Source of the DNA: Streptomyces parvulus
GTDB taxonomy: Bacteria; Actinomycetota; Actinomycetes; Streptomycetales; Streptomycetaceae
Direction of reading: 5' to 3'
NCBI RefSeq assembly: GCF_014648855.1
Contig: NZ_BMRX01000007.1
Coordinates: forward strand, 124,001 to 188,000
Length of the DNA stretch: 64,000 bases
Under the pieces are notes generated by a model that saw nothing but the letters and a program-made list of their open reading frames with translations, had not been told where the DNA came from and did not search any database. Below are positions 27,720 to 35,575 of the stretch, piece by piece (the stretch's first letter is position 1; each line of letters opens with the position of its first letter). Position numbers and translations under genes: made by a program.

Positions 27720-29264
27720 ATGAGCCCCGACGTAGACCTCACCGCCCTGACGCCCGGCCCGCACCCCCTCCGCAACGGTTTCCTGCGGCTGGACCAGCGG
27801 GCGTTCGAGGCCGTCGCCGCCCGCACCTGGCCCGGCGCCGACCCGCTGCTGCCCCGGCTGAGCCGTTCCGCCAACCACGGCGTGCTGTGGTTCGGGGTGG
27901 CCGCGGCGCTGGCCGCGTCCCGCACCCCGAGGGCCCGGCGGGCCGCCGCGCGGGGCCTGGCCTCGCTGGGCCTCGCCTCGCTGACGATCAACACCCTCGG
28001 CAAGCGCTCGGTGCGCCGGGCCCGGCCGCTGCTGGACGCGGTGCCGCGGGTCCGGCAGTTGAAGCGGCAGCCGATCACGACGTCGTTCCCGTCGGGCCAC
28101 TCCGCGTCGGCGGCCGCGTTCGCGACCGGGGTCGCGCTGGAGTCCCCGGCGTGGGGTGCGGCGGTGGCACCGGTGGCCGCGGCGGTGGCCCTCTCGCGCG
28201 TCTACACCGGCGTCCACTTCCCGAGCGACGTGGTGGCGGGCGCCGCGCTCGGGGCGGGCGCCGCGTTCGCCGTACGGGCTCTGGTGCCGACCCGCGCCCA
28301 GCACATCCCGCCGGCCCGGCCGCTGGCCGAGGTGCCGGCGCTGCCCGGCGGTGAGGGGCTCGTGATGGTGGCCAACGTCGCCTCGGGCACCTCGGACCGG
28401 GTGCGGGCGCTGTGCGACGCGCTGCCCGACGCCGAGGTGGTGGAGTGCGAGCCCGGGGACATACCGGCGGAGCTGGAGAAGGCGGCGGACCACGCCCGGG
28501 TGCTCGGCGTGTGCGGCGGCGACGGCACCGTGAACGCCGCGGCCGAGGTCGCCCTGCGGCACGGCCTGCCGCTGGCGGTGCTGCCGGGCGGGACGCTCAA
28601 CCACTTCGCCTACGACCTGGGCGTGGAGGACGTGCGCGACCTGTGCGGGGCGCTGGAGCGGGGCGAGGGGGTGCGGGTGGACGTGGGCCGGTTCGCCTCC
28701 GGCGGGCGCAGCGGCGTCTTCCTCAACACCTTCAGCCTGGGCGTGTACCCGGAGCTGGTGCGCGAGCGGGAGCACTGGTCGTCGAAGATCGGCGGCTGGC
28801 CGGCCGGGGTGCTGGCGGCGGTGCGGGTGCTGCGCGCGGACCGGCACCCGCTGGAGGCGGAGGTGCGCGGCCGGCGGCGTCCGCTGTGGCTGCTGTTCGC
28901 GGGCAACGGGACGTACCACCGCAGGGGGCTCGCCTCGGGCCGCCGGCTGGACCTGGCGGACGGGCAGCTGGACGTGCGGGTGGTGCACGGCGGGCGCCGG
29001 CCCGCGCTGCGGCTGCTGTCGGCGGCGCTCGCGGGTCCGCTGACCCGCTCCCCCGCCCACGCCGCGGTGCAGGTGCCCCGGCTGCGGCTGTCGGGGGTGG
29101 CACCGGGCACGCTGATGGCGTTCGACGGTGAGCTGACGGAGACCGAGGGCGACCTGACGCTGGAGAAGCTGCCGGAGGCGCTCACGGTGTACCGGCCGCT
29201 TCCGGGCGAGGGCGGGCTGCTCTCCCTGACGGACCGGACCGGCCCCGGAGACGACCCGTCCTGA
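27720..29264 (+). CDS. PAP2 phosphatase fused to a diacylglycerol/sphingosine kinase-type domain
   Basis: A 514-residue bifunctional lipid protein. Residues ~40-200 are a PAP2 phosphatase with all three motifs: KRSVRRARP, PSGHS, and SRVYTGVHFPSDV. Residues ~215-495 are a DAGK/LCB5-type kinase domain with VCGGDGTVNAAAEV (nucleotide loop), LPGGTLNHFAYDLG and the late AFDGE motif. The kinase domain also lacks the usual N-terminal methionine, as expected for a fusion. Together they could interconvert phospholipid intermediates such as phosphatidic acid and diacylglycerol. ATG 27720. The stop lies inside a 13-base tandem repeat. Confidence 0.92.
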   Translation: MSPDVDLTALTPGPHPLRNGFLRLDQRAFEAVAARTWPGADPLLPRLSRSANHGVLWFGVAAALAASRTPRARRAAARGLASLGLASLTINTLGKRSVRRARPLLDAVPRVRQLKRQPITTSFPSGHSASAAAFATGVALESPAWGAAVAPVAAAVALSRVYTGVHFPSDVVAGAALGAGAAFAVRALVPTRAQHIPPARPLAEVPALPGGEGLVMVANVASGTSDRVRALCDALPDAEVVECEPGDIPAELEKAADHARVLGVCGGDGTVNAAAEVALRHGLPLAVLPGGTLNHFAYDLGVEDVRDLCGALERGEGVRVDVGRFASGGRSGVFLNTFSLGVYPELVREREHWSSKIGGWPAGVLAAVRVLRADRHPLEAEVRGRRRPLWLLFAGNGTYHRRGLASGRRLDLADGQLDVRVVHGGRRPALRLLSAALAGPLTRSPAHAAVQVPRLRLSGVAPGTLMAFDGELTETEGDLTLEKLPEALTVYRPLPGEGGLLSLTDRTGPGDDPS

Positions 29265-29306
29265 CGGTCCGTCCTGACGACCCGTCCCTACGGTCCGTCC
29301 TGATGG
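29255..29306 (+). repeat. 13-base tandem repeat spanning a stop codon
   Basis: Four units: CCCGTCCTGACGG (29255), TCCGTCCTGACGA (29268), CCCGTCCCTACGG (29281), TCCGTCCTGATGG (29294), with a fifth partial unit TCTGTCAG from 29307. The TGA stop of the PAP2-kinase gene (29262-29264) is in unit 1. In-frame stops exist in most units, so copy-number change would not lengthen the protein. Confidence 0.75.
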
Positions 29307-29391
29307 TCTGTCAGTCCACGATGCAATACGCGGGTCTCACCATTCGGCGGGCGGGCGTAGCGTGAGCGCACCGCCGGAGAGGGGATCCACC

Positions 29392-30210
29392 ATGCCGAAG
29401 CCTCGGGAGACCGCCGTCTACACGCACGGGCACCACGAGTCCGTGCTCCGCTCGCACACCTGGCGCACCGCCGCCAACTCCGCCGCCTATCTGCTGGACT
29501 CCCTGCGGCCGCACATGAAGGTCCTGGACGTCGGCTGCGGTCCCGGCACCATCACCGGGGACCTGGCGGAACTGGTGCCGGACGGGCACGTCACCGGCCT
29601 GGACCGGGCACCGGAGATCGTCGAACGGGCCCGGGACACGGCGGCGGAGCGCGCACTGGGCAACACCGACTTCGCGGTGGGCGACGTGCACGCGCTGGAC
29701 TACCCGGACGACACGTTCTGCGTGGTCCACGCCCACCAGGTGCTCCAGCACGTGGGGGATCCGGTGGGGGCGCTGCGCGAGATGCGGCGGGTGGTGCGGC
29801 CCGGCGGCATCGTCGCCGTCCGGGACTCGGACTACGGGGCCATGACCTGGTACCCCGCCTCCTCCGGCATGGACGACTGGCTGGACCTGTACCGGCGGGT
29901 GGCCCGCGCCAACGGCGGCGAGCCCGACGCCGGGCGCCGGCTGAGGGCGTGGGCCCTGCGGGCCGGCTTCACGGATGTCACGGCGACCTCCGCGACCTGG
30001 ACCTTCGCCACCGCGGACGAGCGCGCGTGGTGGAGCGGGCTGTGGGCGGACCGGACCCTGGCGTCGGCGTACGCCGACCGCGCGACCGAGGGCGGCCACG
30101 CGACCGCCGGGCAGCTGGCGGCCGTCTCGGCGGCCTGGCGCGAGTGGGGGGAACGGCCGGAGGCCTGGTTCGCCGTCCTGCACGGCGAGGTCCTGTGCCG
30201 CAAGGAGTGA
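29392..30210 (+). CDS. SAM-dependent methyltransferase (UbiE/type 11 like)
   Basis: A 272-residue class I methyltransferase. Motif I is VLDVGCGPGTITGDLAE, then GLDRAPEIVERAR, DVHALDYPDDTFCVVHAHQVLQH, and LREMRRVVRPGGIVAVRDSD, the standard order. The C-terminal ~100 residues are Trp/Tyr-rich and likely select the substrate, which is unknown. ATG 29392 follows GAGAGGGGA; an upstream ATG-like start at 29362 lacks a signal. It converges on gvpK, 26 bases away. Confidence 0.9.
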   Translation: MPKPRETAVYTHGHHESVLRSHTWRTAANSAAYLLDSLRPHMKVLDVGCGPGTITGDLAELVPDGHVTGLDRAPEIVERARDTAAERALGNTDFAVGDVHALDYPDDTFCVVHAHQVLQHVGDPVGALREMRRVVRPGGIVAVRDSDYGAMTWYPASSGMDDWLDLYRRVARANGGEPDAGRRLRAWALRAGFTDVTATSATWTFATADERAWWSGLWADRTLASAYADRATEGGHATAGQLAAVSAAWREWGERPEAWFAVLHGEVLCRKE

Positions 30211-30236
30211 ACGGGCGGGCCGCGGCCCCGGGACGC

Positions 30237-30533
30237 TCAGTCCCGGGGCAGCAGCGGTCCGAGCGGTCCGAGGTCCAGGTTCAGGTCCTCGGGCCGCAGC
30301 CCGTACCGGTCGCGCAGCTCGGTCATCCGGTCGTCGAGGAGCATCAGCGTGAGGCCGATGCGCTCCTCCTGCTCCTCGCTGAGGCCGCCCTCGTCGACCC
30401 GGCGCAGCGCCTGGCGTTCCATGAGCTGGCGCAGCAGCTCGACCACCGTGAGGACCAGCTTCATGAGGTCCCGCTCGACCGTGTCGGGGTCGAGGTCGAT
30501 GCGCCTGCGGGGCTCGGGGTGCTCGTCGCTCAC
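30237..30533 (-). CDS. gvpK: Gas vesicle protein GvpK
   Basis: A 98-residue protein with the GvpK pattern: RIDLDPDTVERDLMKLVLTVVELLRQLMERQALRR, then the EEQEERIGLTLMLLDDRMTELRDRYGL helix. GvpK is an accessory factor needed for gas vesicle assembly in other hosts. Last gene of the gvp operon, one base after the gvpS stop. GTG 30533. Length is normal. Confidence 0.95.
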   Translation of the reverse strand: MSDEHPEPRRRIDLDPDTVERDLMKLVLTVVELLRQLMERQALRRVDEGGLSEEQEERIGLTLMLLDDRMTELRDRYGLRPEDLNLDLGPLGPLLPRD

Positions 30534-30534
30534 G

Positions 30535-30717
30535 TCAGTCCCCGAACGGCGAGGGGACGTTGCTGTTGACCGAGCTGATCAGCGCGTTCAGATCGATCCG
30601 GACCAGATCCACGTCCGCGATCCGCAGCGTGACGTCGCCCTTGATGACGACGCCGCCCGCCAGCAGCCGGTCGAGCAGATCCACGAGGGCGATCTCCCGG
30701 CGTTCCACGACGGTCAT
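30535..30717 (-). CDS. gvpS: Gas vesicle protein GvpS (GvpA-family, short)
   Basis: A 60-residue member of the GvpA/J/S family. IALVDLLDRLLAGGVVIKGDVTLRIADVDLVRIDLNALISSV follows the GvpA core (helix, beta, beta, helix), and it ends right after, without extension. It is one of three GvpA-like paralogues here and probably a minor shell or tip component. ATG 30717 overlaps the gvpL stop by 4 bases. Confidence 0.93.
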   Translation of the reverse strand: MTVVERREIALVDLLDRLLAGGVVIKGDVTLRIADVDLVRIDLNALISSVNSNVPSPFGD

Positions 30718-31502
30718 GACCCGGCCCCCGCTTCCTCCTCGCCGGCGGCGTCACCCGCGAACGAGTAGGCGGCCCAGGGGCCGGTGAGCTCCACGCGGAT
30801 GCCGGGGGCGTCGTCCTTCGTCCGGTCGACCCGCTCCACGAACTCCTCGGAGGCGTCGCGCCGCACGAGGTAGGCGGCGTTGAGGACGTTGCGCCCGGCG
30901 GCGCCGGACAGCCGGGGGTTCTGCGGCGCGTGCAGCCGCGCGTCGTCGGCCAGCGACGACAGCGTCGAGTGCAGGCCGGTGGCGAACCCCTCGGCGCGGG
31001 TCCACAGGTCCTCGCCCGCCCGCGACTGCTCGCGCCGCCGGCGCAGGTAGTCGCGGCCCGTGACGGGCCTCGGAGCGGGCTCCGCCGCGGCGGGCCGCTC
31101 CGGCTCCGCCTCGACGAACACCTTCACGCCCCACTCCACGCGCCCCTCCAGCCGGTCGAGGGTGCGCCGGAAGGCGTCCTCGCGACGCTCCATCATCGTC
31201 CGCACCCCGCTGTCGTCCCGGAAGACGGTCGCCAGCCGGAGCGGCAGCGGGGTGGTGACGGCGGTGAGCGCGTCGATCACCTGCTGGTGGGCACGGGCCG
31301 TGCCGGCCAGCCAGTCCAGGTCCTCCAGGTGCGCGCGCAGGGCCTCCTCGCCGAAGTCGGCCTCGGGCACCCGGCTCACGACCGCGACCAGGTCGCCGTG
31401 GGCCAGCAGCCTTGGCGGGTCGCCCGCCACGCCGGTCAGCTGGGCCTGGAGGGCCGCGCCGAAGGGGCGGCAGACGGCGTAGACGTACCGCAGTCCGCTC
31501 AC
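30714..31502 (-). CDS. gvpL: Gas vesicle protein GvpL (GvpF/GvpL family)
   Basis: A 262-residue GvpF/L-type accessory protein. LRYVYAVCRPFG at the N terminus, HQQVIDALTAVTTPLPLRLATVFRDDSGVRTMM in the middle, the VEWGVKVFVEAE strand, and VELTGPWAAYSFAG at the C terminus match the family, in which GvpF binds GvpA during nucleation. GTG 31502 in a GTGA overlap with gvpJ. Paralogous to gvpF at 33912-34685. Confidence 0.95.
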   Translation of the reverse strand: MSGLRYVYAVCRPFGAALQAQLTGVAGDPPRLLAHGDLVAVVSRVPEADFGEEALRAHLEDLDWLAGTARAHQQVIDALTAVTTPLPLRLATVFRDDSGVRTMMERREDAFRRTLDRLEGRVEWGVKVFVEAEPERPAAAEPAPRPVTGRDYLRRRREQSRAGEDLWTRAEGFATGLHSTLSSLADDARLHAPQNPRLSGAAGRNVLNAAYLVRRDASEEFVERVDRTKDDAPGIRVELTGPWAAYSFAGDAAGEEEAGAGS

Positions 31503-31825
31503 GACGCCTCCTTCGGTACGCGGCCCGGGTCCAGCTCACGCAGGCGTTCGCGCAGCTCGGCGTTCTCACGGGTGAGTTCGTCGTGCCGGGCGCGCGAGGA
31601 GAGCGCGGGGTCGCTCTCCCACCAGTCGATGCCCATCTCCTTGGCCTTGTCCACCGAGGCGACCACGAGCCGGAGCTTGATGGTCAGCAGCTCGATGTCG
31701 AGCAGGTTGATCTTGATGTCGCCCGCGATGACGACGCCCTTGTCGAGCACCCGTTCCAGGATGTCGGCGAGGTTGGCGCTCTGTCCCTGGCCATAGGGAT
31801 CGGGCAGCCGGCTGGGTGTGGTCAT
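31499..31825 (-). CDS. gvpJ: Gas vesicle protein GvpJ (GvpA family)
   Basis: A 108-residue GvpA-family protein. The core ANLADILERVLDKGVVIAGDIKINLLDIELLTIKLRLVVASVDKAKEMG is followed by a charged coiled-coil-like C terminus (LTRENAELRERLRELDPG). In characterised systems GvpJ caps the vesicle tips. ATG 31825 overlaps the gvpZ stop by 4 bases, and its stop overlaps gvpL by 4. Confidence 0.94.
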   Translation of the reverse strand: MTTPSRLPDPYGQGQSANLADILERVLDKGVVIAGDIKINLLDIELLTIKLRLVVASVDKAKEMGIDWWESDPALSSRARHDELTRENAELRERLRELDPGRVPKEAS

Positions 31826-33006
31826 CGACGACTCCCGCTGTCGGCGTCCTCGTGCTCCTCACGGGACGCGTACTCGTCCCCCCCGGCTTCCTTGTCGTCG
31901 GAGTCCTCGGGCTCCTCGGCCTCCTCGGCCTCCTCGTCGTACTCGCCCTCCGGCTCCTCCTCGTACTCCTCTTCCTCGTACTCGCCCTCGGGCTCCTCCT
32001 CGGATTCCTCGGGCTCCTCCTCGTACTCGGCGTCCGCCTCGCCCTCCTCCTCGGCGTACGGCGCCTCTTCCTCGCCCTCGTACTCCTCCTCGGCCTCGGG
32101 CTCCTGACCCTCCTCCTGCTCCTGCTCCTCCTCCGCCACGGCGTCCTCGTGGCTGCGGACGACCTCGCCGTCGCGGATCTCGCCGCGCCAGCCGTCGTCG
32201 GCCTCGCCCTTGAGGGTGATGTGCCGGACGTAGTTCTTCAGGTCCAGGCGGGCCCGGCGGCCCTGGGCGCGCCAGATGTTGCCGGTCTTCTCGAAGAGGC
32301 CCTTGGGGTAGTACTCGATGACCAGGATCACCCGGGTCAGGTTGTCGGCCAGCTCGTGGAAGGTGACGACACCCTTGGTGGTGCCCTTGGCGCCCTCCGA
32401 GGACCAGGAGATCCGGTCGTCCGGCACCTGCTCGGTGGTCTTCGCCTTCCAGCTGCGGTTGGACCAGAAGACCTTCATCTGCCAGTCGGACGACGTGTCG
32501 TCGGCGCGGCTCGCGCTCTTGACGCCCTTGGCGAAGGTGCTGAAGTCCTGGTACTGCGTCCACTGGTCGTAGGCGGTGCGCACCGGCACGCCGACGTCGA
32601 CGTACTCGAGGATGACCGTCGGCTTCTGGCCGCCGCCGCCCTTCTTGCGGCCCTTGCCCCCGGTGAGGTTCTTGAAGGCGCCGACCACGTTGTCCTTGAC
32701 CTTGCCCGCGCCGACCTCGAACGCGGCCCGCATCGGGCTCTTGCCCTCGGCGAGCTTGCGTCCGCCGTCGAGGGCGAGCTTGGCGAAGCCGGGGCTCTTG
32801 CCGTCGGCTATGTCGTTGAGCTTGCCCGTGGTCTCGCCGAGCTTGGTGCCGACGCCGGTCAGCAGCCGGGTGACCTGGGCGGCCAAGTACTCCTGCACCT
32901 CGGCCTTCAGGCGGTCGGCGGCCTCGCTCTGCGCGACCTCCGTCAGCGGGTTCTTCTTCGCGGCCTTGCCGGCCGTGGAGGCGGCGGATCCCAGGGTGTC
33001 GCTCAT
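31822..33006 (-). CDS. gvpZ: Gas vesicle cluster protein GvpZ: SRPBCC domain with long acidic tail
   Basis: A 394-residue protein. Residues 1-115 are helical and Lys/Gly-rich (VGTKLGETTGKLNDIADGK, GKGRKKGGGG). Residues ~125-275 are an SRPBCC/START-like lipid- or polyketide-binding domain (VDVGVPVRTAYDQWTQYQDFSTFAKGV, VTFHELADNLTRVILVIEYYP). The last ~105 residues are almost only Glu/Asp/Gly/Tyr, as in EEEPEGEYEEEEYEEE. The position in the cluster matches gvpZ of S. coelicolor, as I recall that order. No role in gas vesicle structure is known to me. Coupled by ATGA to gvpY and gvpJ. Confidence 0.88.
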   Translation of the reverse strand: MSDTLGSAASTAGKAAKKNPLTEVAQSEAADRLKAEVQEYLAAQVTRLLTGVGTKLGETTGKLNDIADGKSPGFAKLALDGGRKLAEGKSPMRAAFEVGAGKVKDNVVGAFKNLTGGKGRKKGGGGQKPTVILEYVDVGVPVRTAYDQWTQYQDFSTFAKGVKSASRADDTSSDWQMKVFWSNRSWKAKTTEQVPDDRISWSSEGAKGTTKGVVTFHELADNLTRVILVIEYYPKGLFEKTGNIWRAQGRRARLDLKNYVRHITLKGEADDGWRGEIRDGEVVRSHEDAVAEEEQEQEEGQEPEAEEEYEGEEEAPYAEEEGEADAEYEEEPEESEEEPEGEYEEEEYEEEPEGEYDEEAEEAEEPEDSDDKEAGGDEYASREEHEDADSGSRR

Positions 33007-33647
33007 CGCTCGCCACCGCCCTTCGTCTGTCGGGCGGCACCGCGGGCGGCGCCCCTGGCACCGGACGCCTTCTTGGCCGCCGCCTTCTTGGCGGGCTGGG
33101 CCCGCTTGGCCGCGGTCTTCTTGGCGGGTGCCTTCTTCGCCGACGCCTTCTTCGCGGGCGCCTTCCTGGCCGTCTTGCGCGGGGCCTCGGCCTCGCGGCG
33201 GTCGTCGTCGCGCTCGTCGCGGTCGTCGTCGTCACGCTCGGCGCGCTCGTCGTCGTCGCGCTCGTCGTACTCCTCCGAGTCCTCCGAGACCTCGGAGTCG
33301 TCCGAGCCGACGCCCGGAACCTGGGACGTCACGCCGGAGAGCTGGTCGCGGACCTCGGCGGTGCGCCCGTGCAGCCGGTTGGCCAGCGCGTCTATCTGAC
33401 GCTCGACCATGGCGCCCGAGGCCGCCTTGCCGACGCCCCTGAGGTCGGTGCGCAGCTGGTCCCCGATCTCCTTGAACTGGGGGTTGTTCTGCAGCTGCGT
33501 ACTGACCAGTTCGGCGATCCCCTTGGGGGTCAGGTTCATCTTCTTGCCGGCCACCATGGTGCCCACGGCGACCGCCAGCTTCAGTTTCTTGGTGCGTCCC
33601 AGCAGATATCCGGCCCCTACCGCGAGGCCAAGTCCCACTCGATTCAT
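33003..33647 (-). CDS. gvpY: Gas vesicle cluster protein GvpY with histone-H1-like basic tail
   Basis: A 214-residue protein. An N-terminal ~95 residues (GLAVGAGYLLGRTKKLKLAV, IAELVSTQLQNNPQFKEIGD) are followed by a very charged Asp/Arg/Glu stretch (residues ~115-150) and a Lys/Ala/Pro-rich tail with repeats of the AKKA type, like bacterial histone-H1-like proteins. The tail could bind nucleic acid or a polyacidic partner such as GvpZ. ATG 33647 in an ATGA overlap with gvpG. Low complexity makes the tail poor evidence of ancestry. Confidence 0.86.
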   Translation of the reverse strand: MNRVGLGLAVGAGYLLGRTKKLKLAVAVGTMVAGKKMNLTPKGIAELVSTQLQNNPQFKEIGDQLRTDLRGVGKAASGAMVERQIDALANRLHGRTAEVRDQLSGVTSQVPGVGSDDSEVSEDSEEYDERDDDERAERDDDDRDERDDDRREAEAPRKTARKAPAKKASAKKAPAKKTAAKRAQPAKKAAAKKASGARGAARGAARQTKGGGER

Positions 33648-33907
33648 GGTGCCGTCCCGTTGCCCAATCCCGCGCTCGTGCGCGAAGCGATCTCCAGCCG
33701 GTCCAGAAGCTCGTCCTCCTGCCGGTCGAACTCCTCCTCCGTGATCTCACCGGCCTCCAGCTGCTCTTCCAGACGGGCTAGTTCGGCCCGGACCGTGGCG
33801 GGGTCGTAGTAGATCCGCTCGGCCTCGTTCATCACCTGTCTGATGGCCCAGGCGCTGCCGCGCACCGGGGCGAACGGCAGCAGCAGGACCTCTGAGATCA
33901 GTCCCAC
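33644..33907 (-). CDS. gvpG: Gas vesicle protein GvpG
   Basis: An 87-residue protein with the GvpG pattern: a hydrophobic start (GLISEVLLLPFAPVRG), then WAIRQVMNEAERIYYDPATVRAELARLEEQLEAGEITEEEFDRQEDELLDRL. The LE..LEAGEI(S/T)EEE(F/Y)...E.LL motif is typical. GvpG is a small accessory factor for assembly. GTG 33907, 4 bases after the gvpF stop. Confidence 0.94.
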   Translation of the reverse strand: MGLISEVLLLPFAPVRGSAWAIRQVMNEAERIYYDPATVRAELARLEEQLEAGEITEEEFDRQEDELLDRLEIASRTSAGLGNGTAP

Positions 33908-33911
33908 GTCC

Positions 33912-34685
33912 TCACTCCGTTCCGACGTCCATCCCGCCGGCCGCGGTGCCCGCGGGCTCGGCCGGGCCGGGCTCCACGAAGCTGTACGGCGGAAGCGGGC
34001 CGTTCACCCGCACCTCCAGGTGCGGCATGTCCCCGCGGACGCGTTCCACGGCGGCCAGGAACTCCTCGGCGGACTCCCGCTTCACCAGGAACGACACGTT
34101 GGCCAGCCAGCCGGTGGACTCCGGGCCCACGCTGATGGCGTCGGCGCCCGGCTCCAGGGCGCGCTCCAGCACGGTGGCGTCCTCGGCCTCCTTGTCCTTG
34201 ACGGCGGCCGCGACCATCTCACCGAGCCGGATCTTGTCCTCGTAACTGCCGCCCCCCGCCTGCCGGTTGGCGTCCGCGAGAGCCCTGACCTCGGGGTTCT
34301 GGGCCATCACGTGGTGCAGCACGGCCTCCTCGACGTGGGTGGCCTTGATGTTGTACTCCACCCGGCCGTCCAGGGCCCGCAGACGCTCCTCGTAGTGGTC
34401 GGCGCGCTCGGCGAGCACCCCGGTCACCGCGCTGTCGTCCGGGGCGACGCTGCCGAAGCGCATGGGCAGCACACAGCCGCCGGCGCCGACCTCGCTCAGC
34501 ACGTTCTGGTGGGCGAGCAGTTCGCGGCGCTTGGGCCGCAGACCCTCGGGGGCGTCGCTGACGACGGCCGCCAGCCCGCCCTCCTTCAGGATCCGTATCC
34601 CGCGCGGCGGGTCACCGACGCCACCGGTGCCCTCGGGGAGCGCGGGGTGCGTGCCGGCGGTGATGCCGTAGACGTACGTACTCAC
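33912..34685 (-). CDS. gvpF: Gas vesicle protein GvpF (GvpF/GvpL family)
   Basis: A 257-residue GvpF/L-type protein: [16 protein letters not shown] at the N terminus, [43 protein letters not shown], the [12 protein letters not shown] strand and [17 protein letters not shown] at the end. GvpF is thought to escort GvpA and to sit at the growing vesicle. GTG 34685 in a GTGA overlap with gvpA. It is named gvpF rather than gvpL only by position. Confidence 0.95.
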   Translation of the reverse strand: MSTYVYGITAGTHPALPEGTGGVGDPPRGIRILKEGGLAAVVSDAPEGLRPKRRELLAHQNVLSEVGAGGCVLPMRFGSVAPDDSAVTGVLAERADHYEERLRALDGRVEYNIKATHVEEAVLHHVMAQNPEVRALADANRQAGGGSYEDKIRLGEMVAAAVKDKEAEDATVLERALEPGADAISVGPESTGWLANVSFLVKRESAEEFLAAVERVRGDMPHLEVRVNGPLPPYSFVEPGPAEPAGTAAGGMDVGTE

Positions 34686-35119
34686 TCCTGCTCCTCCTTA
34701 CGGCGCGAGGCGGCGGTCTTGCGGGCGCGCGGCCGCGAGGTGGTCTGCCGCTCGGAGTCGCCTTCCTCGCGGGCCTGCTTGAACGCGTCGGAGATGGTCT
34801 CCGCGGCACCGGACAGCGCCCCCTTGGACTTGCCCTTGGCGCCGGACTCGGTCATCTTGCCGACCAGGTCGGGCAGGCCCGGGTCCTTGCGCGGCCCGGA
34901 CTCCAGGTCGAGGCGGTTGCACGCCTCGGCGAAGCGCAGGTACGTGTCGACGCTGGCGACCACGACGCGTACGTCGATCTTCAGGATCTCGATGCCGACC
35001 AGGGAGACCCGCACGAAGGCGTCGATGACGAGCCCCCTGTCCAGCACGAGCTCGAGCACGTCGTAGAGGCCGCTGCTGCCTCCGCCGCCGCCGGACTGTT
35101 GAGCCGGTACCACACTCAT
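34682..35119 (-). CDS. gvpA: Gas vesicle structural protein GvpA with long C-terminal extension
   Basis: A 145-residue protein. Residues ~17-70 ([50 protein letters not shown]) match the main shell protein GvpA almost throughout. The ~75 residues beyond the core are charged, with Lys/Arg-rich segments, and are not found in classical ~70-residue GvpA. Long versions occur in Streptomyces. Such a tail would face the outside or block tight ribs. ATG 35119 has GGAGG ten bases upstream. The 63 bases to gvpO hold no clear hairpin. Confidence 0.94.
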   Translation of the reverse strand: MSVVPAQQSGGGGGSSGLYDVLELVLDRGLVIDAFVRVSLVGIEILKIDVRVVVASVDTYLRFAEACNRLDLESGPRKDPGLPDLVGKMTESGAKGKSKGALSGAAETISDAFKQAREEGDSERQTTSRPRARKTAASRRKEEQE

Positions 35120-35182
35120 GCTTGCTGTTCCTCCGTCTTGGTTGCGGATGGGTTGGTTCGGCCGCTCCGGCCGGTCGTCCCG

Positions 35183-35575
35183 CTAGCGGGAACCCCGGAC
35201 GTCGGCCCGGCCGCGCTCGTAGCGCTTCACTCGCCGGTAACCCGTGAGCTGCCCCTCGGAATCGAGTTCCACCACGTAGCTCCCCATCAGGCTCATCGTG
35301 TCGGGGACCCGCTCGAGTTCGAGGACCTCGACCTCCAGCGACCAGCCGTCCTCCGTCTGCTCGAAGGACGACACGGACTCCGCGGTCATACCGGTGAGTT
35401 CCGCCAGCTGAGCCCTCGCCTCGCGCAGTACCTCCATCGGCCGGGGCTTGCGTGACGCCTGCGACTTCTGAGAGTCCTGCGAGTTCTGCGAGTTCTGCGA
35501 GTTATGGGGCTTTTGTGATTTTCGTGAACTCTGTTGCGAGTCTTGTGATTCGGATGTGTTGTTCGTGTTCGACAT
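35183..35575 (-). CDS. gvpO: Gas vesicle protein GvpO with low-GC Gln/Ser/Asn-rich N terminus
   Basis: A 130-residue protein. The C-terminal ~85 residues (VLREARAQLAELTGMTAESVSSFEQTEDGWSLEVEVLELERVPDTMSLMGSYVVELD) are the GvpO fold, a conserved accessory/regulatory gas vesicle protein. The first ~42 residues are a low-complexity stretch with NSQNSQNSQDSQ-type repeats. It uses codons rare in this DNA (TCA, CAA, ACA, AAA, CGA, AGT), and the coding stretch is visibly AT-richer than its surroundings. ATG 35575 has GGAGG with a 5-base gap; the GTG at 35581 is less likely. Confidence 0.93.
   Translation of the reverse strand: MSNTNNTSESQDSQQSSRKSQKPHNSQNSQNSQDSQKSQASRKPRPMEVLREARAQLAELTGMTAESVSSFEQTEDGWSLEVEVLELERVPDTMSLMGSYVVELDSEGQLTGYRRVKRYERGRADVRGSR

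Noticed and set aside
33003..33647. GvpY basic tail as a frameshift product
   Set aside because: The frame is open through to a clean ATGA junction with gvpZ, and basic tails of this kind are known in the lineage.
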